Assembly: GCA_036563615.1 (NCBI GenBank)
Contig: DATCMB010000006.1
Coordinates: forward strand, 442,149 to 506,148
Direction: 5' to 3'
Source of the DNA: Candidatus Binatia bacterium
GTDB lineage: Bacteria > Desulfobacterota > Binatia > UBA12015
Length of the DNA stretch: 64,000 nt
The position numbers and the translations under genes are program-made. Under the pieces are notes generated by a model. It made no database searches, was not told where the DNA came from, and saw nothing but the letters and a program-made list of their open reading frames with translations. Position 1 is the stretch's first letter. Every line of letters begins with the position of its first letter. This document shows, in pieces, positions 41,476 to 50,785 of the stretch.

Positions 41476-42417
41476 TCAGGCGCTCTTCTTCTCTTCTTGA
41501 CGCGGCGGCGCGGGGTTGGCGACGCCCAGCATCAGCGTGTCGGGCACGGTCTCGATCAGCTCGTCCACCGTCCAGCGCGACTCCTTGAAGATCGTCGTCA
41601 CCGGACGCGGCGGGGAGACCAGCGCGTAGGACGGCCCGGTGCACAGGAAGACCTGCCCGTTGACGTTCGAGGCGAGGTCGCTCGCCAGGTAGACGACGAG
41701 CGGGGCGACGTCGTCGGGGCTCAGATTCTCGATCGCCGCCACGCCGCGCTCCTCGCGCACGATGCCCTGCTGCTTCCGCAGCTCGCGCGCCTTGAAGTAC
41801 GCCTCGGTGAGCGTCATGCGCGTGCCCGCGACCGGCGAGATCGCGTTGCAGGTGATGCCGTACTTGCCGAGGTCGCGCGCGACGACCTTGGTGAAGCCGG
41901 CGATGCCGCTCTTCGCCGCGCCGTAGTTCGACTGCCCGGGGTTGCCGAACAGACCCGAGCCCGAGGTGAAGGTGATGATGCGGCCGTAGCCGCGCTCGCG
42001 CATGTGGCCGACGGCGGCGCGCACGACGCTGAAGGTGCCCTTCAGGTGCGTCGCGATCACCGCGTCGAAGTCCTCCTCGCTCATGTTGAAGATCATCCGG
42101 TCGCGGAGGATGCCCGCGCAGGTCACGACGATGTCGACCTGACCCCACTTCTCGAGGGCGCTGTTGACGATGCGCGCGCCGCCCTCCATCGTGGCGACCG
42201 TGTCGGCGACCGCGATCGCCTCGCCGCCCGCCTTCGTGATCTCCGCGACCACCTCGTTTGCGGGCTCGCTCGACGGCTCCGTGCCGTCACCCTTGACGCC
42301 ATAGTCGTTCACCACGACACGTGCGCCTTCACGCGCCATGAGGAGTGCAATGCCGCGGCCGATGCCGCGGCCCGCGCCGGTCACGACCGCGACGCGGCCT
42401 TCGAGCATTTTCGCCAC
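41476..42417 (-). CDS. Short-chain dehydrogenase, MFE-type (copy A)
   Basis: This 313-residue paralogue of the next gene has GAGRGIGRGIA, TCAG in place of the usual NxAG, FTSGSGLFG with active-site Ser and YGAAK. It shares RDRMIFNMSEEDFDAVIATH with copy B except for small changes, showing a tandem duplication. A middle insertion (TEAYFKARELRKQQGIV) and the C-terminal extension differ. The GTG start has AGGAG six bases upstream. It is the first gene of the two-gene SDR unit. The Asn of the catalytic tetrad region being Thr (TCAG) is unusual and could affect activity. Confidence 0.84.
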   Translation of the reverse strand: MAKMLEGRVAVVTGAGRGIGRGIALLMAREGARVVVNDYGVKGDGTEPSSEPANEVVAEITKAGGEAIAVADTVATMEGGARIVNSALEKWGQVDIVVTCAGILRDRMIFNMSEEDFDAVIATHLKGTFSVVRAAVGHMRERGYGRIITFTSGSGLFGNPGQSNYGAAKSGIAGFTKVVARDLGKYGITCNAISPVAGTRMTLTEAYFKARELRKQQGIVREERGVAAIENLSPDDVAPLVVYLASDLASNVNGQVFLCTGPSYALVSPPRPVTTIFKESRWTVDELIETVPDTLMLGVANPAPPRQEEKKSA

Positions 42418-42617
42418 TTGACTCTCCTGCGTTGGGTTCGGGAGCGGCGCCGCGGAGCGCGGCGCGCGACGGACGTCCTGCCTCTTAATGGGCCTCTTCG
42501 CCCCGGGTCAACCGCCGACGGCCCGACCGAGATTTGAGCATCGCCTTACGAACACCGATAGTAGGCGGCGCAATTCGAGCGGCGTCGCGCCGCTCGCGTC
42601 TGGGAGGTTTGAAGTCG

Positions 42618-43517
42618 ATGCGGAAGCTCTTGCCCTTGGTGTGCGCGCTGTTTGCGGCGGCGTGCGCGCCTGCCACCGTGAATCAGCAATCGGTGCGTGC
42701 CACCGACCAGGCGCCCGTCGCGACGCAGGTCGACGTCGTGCGCATCCCCTACAACCCGAACTACCCGTACTACGTGGTGACCGTCGAGCCGTTCCAGATC
42801 GCGACGGACGGCATCCCGAGCGGTCCGCCGCCCGAGACGCCGGGGGTCGTGCGCTACGGCTTCGGACCGTGGGGTTGGGGTCTGCTCCCGACCGGTCCCG
42901 AGGCGAAGGCCTACAACCCGAGCCCGCAGGGCATGTCGGCGAGCATCGGCCCGGCGGTCGCGGCCCAGCTCACCACCGCGCTCTCGAACGTCGGCAACAT
43001 CCGCCTGATCGATTGGGACTACTACCAGCAGCACGCGAGCAACCCGGCGAAGCTCGTCGATCGCAACGCGAACGAGGTCGGTCCGTTCGTGATCCGCGGC
43101 GTCGTCACGGAGTTCAACGAGATCGCCGAGGCGACCGGCTCGTCGACCGGCGGCTCGCTCGGCGCGCTCGGCGCCGCGCTCGCGATCGGCGGCGCGATCG
43201 CGGGCAACAAGCCCGCGACCTACACCGGCGCCGGTCTCGCGCTCGCGAACCCGACCTACGAGAACACGGTCGCGCGCCGCACGGGCTCGGTCGGCATGGA
43301 TCTCAAGATCGTCGATCCGAAGAACGGCCGTCTCGTCGGCAGCGTGGTCGCGAACGGCAGCTTCACCTCCGAGTCGGCGGCGAACGGCTTCTCGCTCTTC
43401 GGCTTCGGCAAGGCGAGCAACGCGTTCGCCGCGAGCGCGCTCGGACAGGCGAACCGCGCCGCGATGAACTCGGCGACGCAGCAGATCATCGAGCGTCTCG
43501 AGTCGGCGTACCCGTGA
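42618..43517 (+). CDS. CsgG-like outer-membrane lipoprotein
   Basis: This 299-residue lipoprotein has its signal peptide ending in the lipobox FAAACA. The mature protein contains GPFVIRGVVTEFNEIAEATG, TGSVGMDLKIVDPKNGRLVG and GSFTSESAANGF, the core pattern of CsgG/HfaB-type proteins that form outer-membrane export rings. A Gly/Ala-rich stretch (GGSLGALGAALAIGGAIAG) could be the membrane-spanning hairpin. No curlin or CsgEF genes are nearby, so the exported partner is unknown. The ATG at 42618 is chosen because the signal peptide begins there. The 200-base region before it is divergent from the SDR genes. Confidence 0.75.
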   Translation: MRKLLPLVCALFAAACAPATVNQQSVRATDQAPVATQVDVVRIPYNPNYPYYVVTVEPFQIATDGIPSGPPPETPGVVRYGFGPWGWGLLPTGPEAKAYNPSPQGMSASIGPAVAAQLTTALSNVGNIRLIDWDYYQQHASNPAKLVDRNANEVGPFVIRGVVTEFNEIAEATGSSTGGSLGALGAALAIGGAIAGNKPATYTGAGLALANPTYENTVARRTGSVGMDLKIVDPKNGRLVGSVVANGSFTSESAANGFSLFGFGKASNAFAASALGQANRAAMNSATQQIIERLESAYP

Positions 43518-43540
43518 CGTGAAGAGGGCAGGCGATCGCT

Positions 43541-43566
43541 CCGTCGGGCTCGCGCGAGCTCGACGG
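43541..43566 (+). terminator. Hairpin terminator
   Basis: CCGTCG plus GCTCG pair with CGAGC plus CGACGG around a two-base loop, with one G-T pair between the arms, 24 bases after the CsgG-like stop. Confidence 0.55.
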
Positions 43567-43667
43567 GGCGACCGTCTCGCCCGCTCGATGCGGTCTCCGG
43601 ACCGCTCCTCGCGCCGCGTTTCTCCGCGCGGCCCTCGCCGTCAGGCGAAATTCGGGTAGAAGAGAGC

Positions 43668-44546
43668 ATGCGCAAGCTTCTTCCCTTGTTCGGCGTCACG
43701 GCAATCGCTCTGCTTCTCCTGCTGCCGCTCGTCCTGCACTTCGGACAGAAGGCGCACAACCGGCTCGACATCGCGCCGATCCCGGCCGATGCCGGCTACG
43801 TCCCCGGCATGAACTTCGGCAACGCCGCGGCGCGCATCATCGAGCACGAGCTCGATGGGCTCACCGGCTGGCGGCCGAACGACATTGTGATCTGGGGGCC
43901 GAGCGTGATGGCGGACAACAACGCGAACCGCCAGCTCGGCATCCTGCAGGCGCTGCGCGAGACGGTGCGCGTCTTCAAGGACGACCTCACCAAGGTCTCG
44001 AACGACGTCTACGACCGGAACCTGATCGAGGCCGACAACCTGCTGCGCAACGACCCCTACAAGTGGGCGTTCCCGTCGGCGGAGAGCCGCTACCGCGAGG
44101 CCGTCAAGCGCCTCGACGCGTACGTCGCCGGGCTACGGAGCGGCGCGAGCCGTCCGATCAACACGCGCAACACCGAGCTGCGCAACCTGCTCTCGGTGTG
44201 GACCGATCTGCTCGGCGACGCCCACGCGGAGCTGTACAGCACGCAGATCGGCTGGTTCCAGGTCGACGACGTCTTCTACCGCGCGACCGGCTACTGCCAC
44301 GTGATCGCGAAGATGCTGCCCGCGGTCGAGATCGAGTACCAGGCGGAGCTCTCGTCGCGTCCCGGGCTGCGCGGGATGTTCAACGAGCTCCACTGGCCGA
44401 TCGAGCGCTGCGCGGTGATCAAGCCGATCTACGTCTTCAACGGCCGCGACAGCGGGCCGCTCGCGAACCAGCGCCGCAACCTCGACGCGTACGTCAACGA
44501 GGTGCGGCAGAAGCTGTACTCGATCCGCGACGAGCTCGAGAAGTGA
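43668..44546 (+). CDS. DUF2333-family membrane-anchored protein
   Basis: This 292-residue protein has one N-terminal membrane segment (FGVTAIALLLLLPLVLHFG). The rest matches the DUF2333 family: GMNFGNAAARIIEHELDGLT, WRPNDIVIWGPSVMADNNAN, RNDPYKWAFPSAESRYREAV and WFQVDDVFYRATGYCHVIAK. Family members are found in many proteobacteria and have no assigned function. A conserved terminator follows directly after the stop. It lies near an envelope lipoprotein gene but is separated from it by a terminator. Confidence 0.88.
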   Translation: MRKLLPLFGVTAIALLLLLPLVLHFGQKAHNRLDIAPIPADAGYVPGMNFGNAAARIIEHELDGLTGWRPNDIVIWGPSVMADNNANRQLGILQALRETVRVFKDDLTKVSNDVYDRNLIEADNLLRNDPYKWAFPSAESRYREAVKRLDAYVAGLRSGASRPINTRNTELRNLLSVWTDLLGDAHAELYSTQIGWFQVDDVFYRATGYCHVIAKMLPAVEIEYQAELSSRPGLRGMFNELHWPIERCAVIKPIYVFNGRDSGPLANQRRNLDAYVNEVRQKLYSIRDELEK

Positions 44547-44553
44547 GCTCGAG

Positions 44554-44583
44554 CGCCGTCGCGCTCCCGCGCGCGACGGCGCC
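44554..44583. terminator. Bidirectional hairpin
   Basis: GCGCCGTCGCG (44554-44564) pairs perfectly with CGCGACGGCGC (44573-44583), lying between the DUF2333 stop and the convergent DoxX-like stop at 44593. Confidence 0.65.
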
Positions 44584-44592
44584 GCGCCGAGA

Positions 44593-45021
44593 TCAGCGGA
44601 CGGCGAAGACGATCAGGCCGAGGAGCGCGACCGCGAAGTACGCGGCGACCACCGCGGCGCCCGCGTAGTCCTTCGCGAGACGCTGGCCGAACAGCAGCGC
44701 GAGCAGCGCGAGCGTCGCGAAGCGGATGCCCCAGCGCGCGAAGAAGCCCGCGGTGGTGAAGCTGAAGGTGATCAGCGCGAGCCCGCAGAAGACGCCGGCC
44801 AGCAGCTCGAGGATCGTGAGCGCCCAGAACAGGTTGTTGACGTTGTTCGCGAGCGTCGGTGCTTCCTTGAAGTGCTCGCGCAAAAAGCTCAGGTTGCCCT
44901 CGGAGTCGAACACCTTGTTGAGGCCGGACTGAAGGAAGACGATCGCGAAGAACGCGACCACCGCGAAGCGCGCGAAGACGAGAAAGCCGGGATCGGCGGC
45001 GAGTCGTCCAACAGTTTGCAT
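44593..45021 (-). CDS. DoxX-family membrane protein
   Basis: This 142-residue protein has four predicted membrane helices. The first holds the DoxX-type pattern VVAFFAIVFLQSGLNKVFD, with the conserved Lys and Gly. FWALTILELLAGVFCGLALI and GAAVVAAYFAVALLGLIVFA are the later helices. DoxX-like proteins occur near quinone or redox enzymes, but their biochemical role is mostly open. It is transcribed alone and is convergent with the DUF2333 gene. Confidence 0.8.
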   Translation of the reverse strand: MQTVGRLAADPGFLVFARFAVVAFFAIVFLQSGLNKVFDSEGNLSFLREHFKEAPTLANNVNNLFWALTILELLAGVFCGLALITFSFTTAGFFARWGIRFATLALLALLFGQRLAKDYAGAAVVAAYFAVALLGLIVFAVR

Positions 45022-45098
45022 GTGCGAGCCTCCGGCGCGTGGTTTTAAGAGCGGCCTCCGGCATGGTCAACCGCGACGCGTCGTGCTAGCCATGGAAC

Positions 45099-46268
45099 GT
45101 GCCTGACCGCCTTGTGGGAAGGCTGCGGTGGTTGTTCGGTGCGGCGGTGGTCGTTGCGGTTGGCGGAGGTGTGCTCGTCGCGGTCGGTGTGCTGCCCGCA
45201 CCTGGCGTCGCGATGACGGCGTCGGCGGAGGGCACGATGGTGGCAGTCGCACCCGGTGCGGTCGCTGCGTTCGCGGCCGTGATCGTCTTCGTCGCCGCGC
45301 TGTCGGCGATGCTCGCGTGGCGCCCGCGTCGCTTCGCGCACCTGATGCCGGTGCTCGCGTCCGCCGCTGCCGCTGCGGCGCTCGCGTTTCTCGCGAGCGG
45401 CGCGTGGCTCGGCTTCGCGGCGGCGCTCGTGTGCGCCGCACTGAGCGCGTCGGCGTGGATCGCGCTTTGGCTCTCGCCGCGTCCGAGCATCGCGACGCGC
45501 GCGCGTGACACGGCGCTGCTCGACGCGATGCTCGACGCCATCGTTCCCGCGGGCGGTCCGTTCGCGCTCGGCGCGACCGACGCCGAGCTGCGCGAGTGTG
45601 TGACGCGCGCCTTCGCCGCGCGTCACCGCGGCAAGGACACCTGGCTGCGTCTCGCGCTGCGTCTGCTCGACGCGCGCAGCATCTTGGAGCACCGTCGCGG
45701 CTTCGCGCGGCTCGACACCGAGGCGCGCGCGGCGATCGTCGCGCGGCTCGCGCGCTCGCGCGTGCCGGCGCTGCGCGCGGTCGGCGAGACGCTGAAGAGC
45801 GTCGTGGTCGGGTTGGTCTACGAGGACGCGCGCGCGCTCGAGCAGATCGGCTACGACGCGAGCTGGGTGCAGAGCCGCATCGACGCGGGTCCGAACTGCG
45901 AGGCGCACCGCGAGCGTCGCGAGGCGGAAGCGCGCGCGGCGCGCTTGGCGGAGGAGGCGCGGCTCGCGGCCGCGCGCGCCGCCGAGCTCGACGAGGAGGT
46001 CGCGCCGGTCGAGGAGGAGCTCGCCGCGCCGGAGCTCGAGATCGCGCCGTCGGACGAGGCGCAGGCGACGTCGCCCGAGGCGCCGACACCGCAGACGTCG
46101 GCGCCCGAGGCTTCGGCCGTCGACGACAAAGCGCCGCAGCTCGACGACGAGCCGTTCGATCGTCCGTGGACTCTCGGCGTGCCGCATGAGCCGGTCGCCC
46201 CCGCAGCGCCGGCTCTCGGCGTGCCGCTGCTGCGCGCCATCCGCGCGCTCGGGCCGACGCGGCCGTGA
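45099..46268 (+). CDS. Membrane protein with gluconate-2-dehydrogenase subunit 3-like domain
   Basis: This 389-residue protein has three or four N-terminal membrane helices (residues about 10-125). A helical domain of about 145 residues follows (LLDAMLDAIVPAGG through SVVVGLVYEDARALEQIGYD), matching the small subunit that accompanies GMC-type dehydrogenases. The C-terminal 110 residues are acidic, Ala/Pro/Glu-rich and probably disordered. Its stop overlaps the GTG of the GMC oxidoreductase by four bases (GTGA), so both are made together. It probably anchors the flavoenzyme to the membrane and passes electrons on. Confidence 0.72.
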   Translation: MPDRLVGRLRWLFGAAVVVAVGGGVLVAVGVLPAPGVAMTASAEGTMVAVAPGAVAAFAAVIVFVAALSAMLAWRPRRFAHLMPVLASAAAAAALAFLASGAWLGFAAALVCAALSASAWIALWLSPRPSIATRARDTALLDAMLDAIVPAGGPFALGATDAELRECVTRAFAARHRGKDTWLRLALRLLDARSILEHRRGFARLDTEARAAIVARLARSRVPALRAVGETLKSVVVGLVYEDARALEQIGYDASWVQSRIDAGPNCEAHRERREAEARAARLAEEARLAAARAAELDEEVAPVEEELAAPELEIAPSDEAQATSPEAPTPQTSAPEASAVDDKAPQLDDEPFDRPWTLGVPHEPVAPAAPALGVPLLRAIRALGPTRP

Positions 46269-47845
46269 TCGCACCCGCCGCCGCGGAGCACCGACGCGAC
46301 GTCGAGCGGCTGCTCGCGGTGGTGCGCTCGCCGCAGGTGCGCGACGGCGCGCTGCAGGAGCGCGACCACTCGCTGCGCGTGCAGGTCTGCGTCGTCGGCA
46401 GCGGCGCGGGCGGCGCGACGATCGCGCGCGAGCTCGCGCGCCGCGGCCACACCGTCGTGCTGATCGAGGAGGGCGCGTATCGCACCGGACGCGACTTCGG
46501 CGATCCGCCGCCCGTCATGCTGCGCGCGCTCTACCGCGAGCAGGGCCAGACGCGCGCCATCGGCGACGTGCCGATCCCGATCCCGCTCGGGCGCTGCGTC
46601 GGCGGCACGACGACGATCGGCTGGGGGACGTGCGAGCGCGCGCCCGACGACGTGCTGCGCGCCTGGGAGACGGAGCACGGCGTGTCGGGCGTCGGCCCGG
46701 GCGAGCTCGCGCGCTTCTACGTCCGCGCCGAAGGGGAGCTCGGCGTCGCGCAGGTTCCCGACGAGCTCTTCGGCCGCAACGCCGAGCTGCTCGAGCGCGG
46801 CGCCAGCGCGCTCGGCCACCAGGGCGCGCGCGTCGCGCGCAACGTGCGCGGCTGCCTCGCGACCGGCGTGTGCGGTCTCGGCTGTCCGCAGGACGCGAAG
46901 CAGGCGATGCACGTGAGCTACGTGCCGTCGGCGCTCGGCGCCGGCGCTGTGCTCTACACGCGGACGCGCGTCGAGCGCGTGCTGGTGTCGCAGGGACGCG
47001 CCTTCGGCGTGCAGGCGGTGTTCCTCGGCGAGAACGACCGGCCGACCGGGCTCGGGCTGCGCGTCGTCGCGGACCGCGTGGTGGTCGCTTGCGGCGCGCT
47101 CTTGACGCCGGCGCTGCTCGAGCGCAGCGGCGTCAAGCACGAGCTGCTCGGCCGCAACCTGCACCTGCAGCCCTCGCTGCGCGTCGTCGCGCGCTTCCCC
47201 GAGGACGTACGCGCCTGGACCGCGGTGCCGCAGGGCTACGCGGTGCGCGAGCTCGCCGCAGAGGGCATCTCGATCGCGAGCACCTTCCAGCCGCCGTCGC
47301 TCACCGCGCTCGCTCTGCCGGGGCTCGGCGCGACGCACAAGAACGTCATGGCGCACTACGCGCAGCTCGCCTCGTGCAGCGTGACGGTCGCGGATCAGGC
47401 GGGCGGCAGCGTTCGCGCCGGACGCCGCAGCTTCCCCGACGTGCGCTACGCGCTGCACGACGTCGACCGCCGCAAGCTGCTGCGCGGCGCGTCGCTCGCG
47501 GCCGAGATGCTGTTCGCGGCGGGCGCGGTCGAGGTCCATCCGGCGATCCACTCGCGCCCCGTGCTGCGCACGGTCGACGAGGCGCGCGCGCTGCGCGACG
47601 CCGACCTGCCCGCGTCCGATCTGATCCTCGAGGGCTTCCACCCGATGGGCACGGCGCGCATGGCCGACGACCCGAAGCGCGGCGTCACGAGTTCGATGGG
47701 CGAGGTGCACGGCGTGCGCGACCTGCACGTGGTCGACGCGAGCCTGCTGCCGACCGCGTGCGGGGTCGCGCCGCAGATGACGATCGTCGCGCTCGCGATG
47801 CGCATCGGCGAGTGGATGTCGGACGAGCTCGGCGCGCCGCTCTAG
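46265..47845 (+). CDS. GMC-family FAD-dependent oxidoreductase
   Basis: This 526-residue flavoprotein has an N-terminal Rossmann motif VCVVGSGAGGATIARELARR, the GMC signature region GRCVGGTTTIGWGTCER, and the C-terminal catalytic block EGFHPMGTARM followed by HVVDASLLPTACGVAPQMTI. A Cys group (GCLATGVCGLGCPQ) recalls relatives that also bind a metal cluster. It should oxidise an alcohol or sterol-like substrate and feed electrons to the partner membrane protein encoded just upstream, with which it overlaps by four bases. The substrate cannot be told from sequence. Only one base separates its stop from the convergent propeller gene. Confidence 0.87.
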   Translation: MIAPAAAEHRRDVERLLAVVRSPQVRDGALQERDHSLRVQVCVVGSGAGGATIARELARRGHTVVLIEEGAYRTGRDFGDPPPVMLRALYREQGQTRAIGDVPIPIPLGRCVGGTTTIGWGTCERAPDDVLRAWETEHGVSGVGPGELARFYVRAEGELGVAQVPDELFGRNAELLERGASALGHQGARVARNVRGCLATGVCGLGCPQDAKQAMHVSYVPSALGAGAVLYTRTRVERVLVSQGRAFGVQAVFLGENDRPTGLGLRVVADRVVVACGALLTPALLERSGVKHELLGRNLHLQPSLRVVARFPEDVRAWTAVPQGYAVRELAAEGISIASTFQPPSLTALALPGLGATHKNVMAHYAQLASCSVTVADQAGGSVRAGRRSFPDVRYALHDVDRRKLLRGASLAAEMLFAAGAVEVHPAIHSRPVLRTVDEARALRDADLPASDLILEGFHPMGTARMADDPKRGVTSSMGEVHGVRDLHVVDASLLPTACGVAPQMTIVALAMRIGEWMSDELGAPL

Positions 47846-47846
47846 C

Positions 47847-49250
47847 TCACCTCTTCTGCCGCGCGAACACCGCGACCGCGCCGCTCTGCAGCGACGCCAC
47901 GTAGACCGACTTGCCGTCGTCGCTCACCGCGACCGCGCCGGCGCTGCGCAGCGCCGTGCCGTCGGCGCACTCGCCGCCCGTGCCGTCCTCGCTGACGCAG
48001 CCCTCGGTGCCGGGGAGCTGCGTGAGCGCGCCCGTCCTGCGGTCGCGTGCGAACACCGCGACGGCGTGGCTGCCCGCCGCGCCGACGTAGACGTTGCGTC
48101 CGTCGCGGCTCACCGCGATGCCGCGCGGACCGAGCAGCGCCTTGCCGTCCGCGCACGCGCCGCCGAGCGAGGTCTCGCCGACGCAGCCGTCGGTGCCCTC
48201 GAGCTGGGTCAGCTCGCCGGTCTTCCGGTTGCGCGCGAAGACCGCGACCGAGTTCCCGAACTCGGAGGCGACGTAGACGTTCTTGCCGTTGCGGCTGATC
48301 GCGATCGCGCGGGCGCCGACGAGGCCGCGGCCCTTCACGCACGCGCCGTCCGTGCCGTCCGCGCTGATGCACGCCGCGGTGCCCTCGAGCGGCGTGAGCG
48401 CGCCGGTGCGCGCGTTGCGCTTGAAGGCGAGGACGGCGTGCCCGCCCTGCGAGGCGACGTAGACGTGGCGTCCGTCGGGGCTGGTCACCATGCCGAGCGC
48501 CCCGCCGAGAAGCGGCGACTCCGTGCACTCGGTGGCGCCGTCCACCGAGCTCAGGCAGCTCGCGGGCGCGAGCGCGCCGCGCAGCGGGCCTCGATCCGTG
48601 TCGCGCGCGAACGTCGCGAGCGACGCGGTGTCGTTGGCGGTCACGTAGACGTGCTTGCCGTTCGGCGTCACCGTCAAGCCAACCGGGCGGCCGAGCCCCT
48701 TGCCGTCGACGCACGCGCCGCCGCTGCCGTCCTCGCTCACGCAGCCGGCTTCTTCCGGAAGCTGCGTCAGGCGGCCGGTCTCGGGGTCGCGCCACAGGGC
48801 GGCGATCGCGTTCGCGCCGGAGCCGGCGACGTAGACGCTCGTGCGGTCGCGGCTCACGGCGACTGCGAACGGCTGGTCGAGCGCCTTGCCCTTGGTGCAG
48901 GCACCGTTGCTGCCGGTCTCGCTCACGCAGCCGTCCTGGCCGGCGAGCTGGGTGAGGCGTCCGATGGGACCGCCGGATGCGCTCTTGTTGCGCGCGAAGA
49001 CGGCGATCGCATCGTCGGAGAACGAGGCGACGTAGAGGCTCTTGCCGTCGGGGCTGAGCGCCAGGTCGAGCGCGCCGCCGAGGCCGCGTCCGACGGCGCA
49101 GGCGCCGCCGGCGCCGTCCTTGCTGATGCAGCCGTCGGGGCCGTCGAGCTGCACGAGCGCGCCTGGCGTGGCGAGCGCCGCGCTCGCGACCAGCGTCTCG
49201 AGGATCGTGGCGCAGAGAACGAGCGGGGTGGTCGAGAGTCGGGCGTGCAT
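47847..49250 (-). CDS. Secreted seven-repeat beta-propeller protein, lactonase-like
   Basis: This 467-residue protein has a signal peptide (LVLCATILETLVASAALA). The mature part consists of seven repeats of about 60 residues, each with the pattern QLxGxxGCVSEDGxGGAC, then an SPDGKxVYVAS strand and AVAVFARN. The seven repeats make a full seven-bladed propeller. Six or seven blades have a Cys pair ten or so residues apart, suggesting one disulfide per blade. The fold matches the 6-phosphogluconolactonase-like family, but no catalytic residues are assigned. The gene is close to a second propeller lipoprotein upstream. A surface-binding role is plausible. Confidence 0.82.
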   Translation of the reverse strand: MHARLSTTPLVLCATILETLVASAALATPGALVQLDGPDGCISKDGAGGACAVGRGLGGALDLALSPDGKSLYVASFSDDAIAVFARNKSASGGPIGRLTQLAGQDGCVSETGSNGACTKGKALDQPFAVAVSRDRTSVYVAGSGANAIAALWRDPETGRLTQLPEEAGCVSEDGSGGACVDGKGLGRPVGLTVTPNGKHVYVTANDTASLATFARDTDRGPLRGALAPASCLSSVDGATECTESPLLGGALGMVTSPDGRHVYVASQGGHAVLAFKRNARTGALTPLEGTAACISADGTDGACVKGRGLVGARAIAISRNGKNVYVASEFGNSVAVFARNRKTGELTQLEGTDGCVGETSLGGACADGKALLGPRGIAVSRDGRNVYVGAAGSHAVAVFARDRRTGALTQLPGTEGCVSEDGTGGECADGTALRSAGAVAVSDDGKSVYVASLQSGAVAVFARQKR

Positions 49251-49370
49251 GCGGGCTCCGTGCGGCGCGCGAGGGCGCCGCGTCCGCGGCCGCGCGTCGG
49301 TGCGGCCGATGTCCGGAGCCGAATGACGAGAAGATTGCGCGCGCCGATTGCGCGCCGTCGCGTCAGCCGC

Positions 49371-50705
49371 TCAGGGCGCCGCGACGTAGACCAGCACGTC
49401 CGACGGGAACGTCCCGGGGATCGGCTCGGTGCTCGAGAACGGACGCTCCTCGAGGGTGCCGTCCGGGTTCACGGCGTAGGCGTCGACGCGGTCGAAGCCG
49501 CCGACCGAGACGAACAGCGTGCGCCGCGGCGTGCCGCCCTCGGGCGTGAAGTCGAGCAGCGCGAGCCCCGTCGGGTAGGACGCCGTGTTCGCGAAGGTCG
49601 CGCTCAGCGTGCCGTCGATGATGTTGCCGTTCGCGTCGATCGCGAACGAGTCGACCTGACCGTTCTGGAACGCGGCGCCGTAGATCCGCGTCGGCGACAC
49701 GAAGCTGTCGACCAGGATCGCGTTGTAGAGGCCGCGCGTGTTCGACTCGCTCGACGGATCCTCGCCGAGGTTGCCGAACGGATCGATCGGGTTGGTGCCG
49801 ATGCGCCGACGCGACTGCTGCACGACGTAGAGCACGTCGATGAACTCGCCCTCGACCGGCTGCGCCACCGCCTGGATGATCTTGCCCGGCGCCCAGGCGC
49901 GGAACGCGGTCGGGCTCGGCGACGGCGGCGTCGGCGTCAGGTCGGGCGGCGTCGGGGTCGGGACCGGCGTCGGCACGAGCGGCGACGGCGTCGGCGGCAC
50001 GTCGGGCAGGTTGCCGTCGGGCTGCAGCGGGAAGCGCACGATCTGCGAGAGGCCGACGTCGCCGACGTAGGCGAACTGCGGCGTCACCGCGGCGCCCTGG
50101 TAGAAGGTCGCGTCCGGCGTCACCGCCTGCGAGCTCGCGGTCGCCGGCAGCTCGCCGTTCGGCCCGAGCTCGTAGGCCGCGAGCCGCGTGTCGGTGTCGA
50201 GGTTCTGACCGCCGCCCTGCTCGACGACGTAGAGCAGATAGTTGCCCTCGCTGTTGCGCAGGAACGTCATGTCGACCGGGTTCGAGCCCGGCACCGGATC
50301 GGTCGCGCACGGCGGCGCGAGCCCGCCGTCCGGTCCGCACAGCGACACGAGGCCGCCGCCGGTGATGTCGAACGCGAAGATCTGGCTCGAGCTCGCGACG
50401 TACAGCACCGGCAGCTCGGGATGGCGCACGAGCCGACGCGGGTTCACCACCGTGACGCTCGCGTTCGGCGTGCCGGGCAGGAAGCCGTCGGAGCCCAGCT
50501 GGTAGACGCTCACCGCGCCGCCGTTGGTGCCGAGCACGGGGTCGCGCGCCTGCGCGACGTAGACGAAGATGCTGGCACCGCCCGGGGCCGCCGTCGGCGC
50601 CGGCGGGATGTTGCGGCTCTCGCCGCTCGGACAACCCGACAGCGCCACGCTGACGCCGAGCAAGAGAAACGTGAGAGCTCGCGCCGCGCGGTCCCGATTC
50701 AGCAT
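49371..50705 (-). CDS. Propeller lipoprotein with Pro/Thr-rich linker
   Basis: This 444-residue lipoprotein has its signal peptide ending in the lipobox ALSGC. The mature protein has lactonase-like beta repeats (IFVYVAQARDPVLGTNGGAV, SVYQLGSDGFLPGTPNASV, FVSVGGFDRVDAYAVNPDG). A linker with PTPVPTPTPPDLTPTPPSP near residue 260 separates two halves. It is probably an outer-membrane-attached propeller. The 120 bases between its stop and the next propeller gene on the same strand show no terminator, so the two may be one transcript. It is divergent from the small gene at 50786. Confidence 0.78.
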   Translation of the reverse strand: MLNRDRAARALTFLLLGVSVALSGCPSGESRNIPPAPTAAPGGASIFVYVAQARDPVLGTNGGAVSVYQLGSDGFLPGTPNASVTVVNPRRLVRHPELPVLYVASSSQIFAFDITGGGLVSLCGPDGGLAPPCATDPVPGSNPVDMTFLRNSEGNYLLYVVEQGGGQNLDTDTRLAAYELGPNGELPATASSQAVTPDATFYQGAAVTPQFAYVGDVGLSQIVRFPLQPDGNLPDVPPTPSPLVPTPVPTPTPPDLTPTPPSPSPTAFRAWAPGKIIQAVAQPVEGEFIDVLYVVQQSRRRIGTNPIDPFGNLGEDPSSESNTRGLYNAILVDSFVSPTRIYGAAFQNGQVDSFAIDANGNIIDGTLSATFANTASYPTGLALLDFTPEGGTPRRTLFVSVGGFDRVDAYAVNPDGTLEERPFSSTEPIPGTFPSDVLVYVAAP

Positions 50706-50785
50706 CCGGCCGGATATATCGGAGGGGGAACAAGCTGTCGAGATTGCGCAAACGGCCCGCGCCGTCCGTGGGTCGCGAGGTGACC

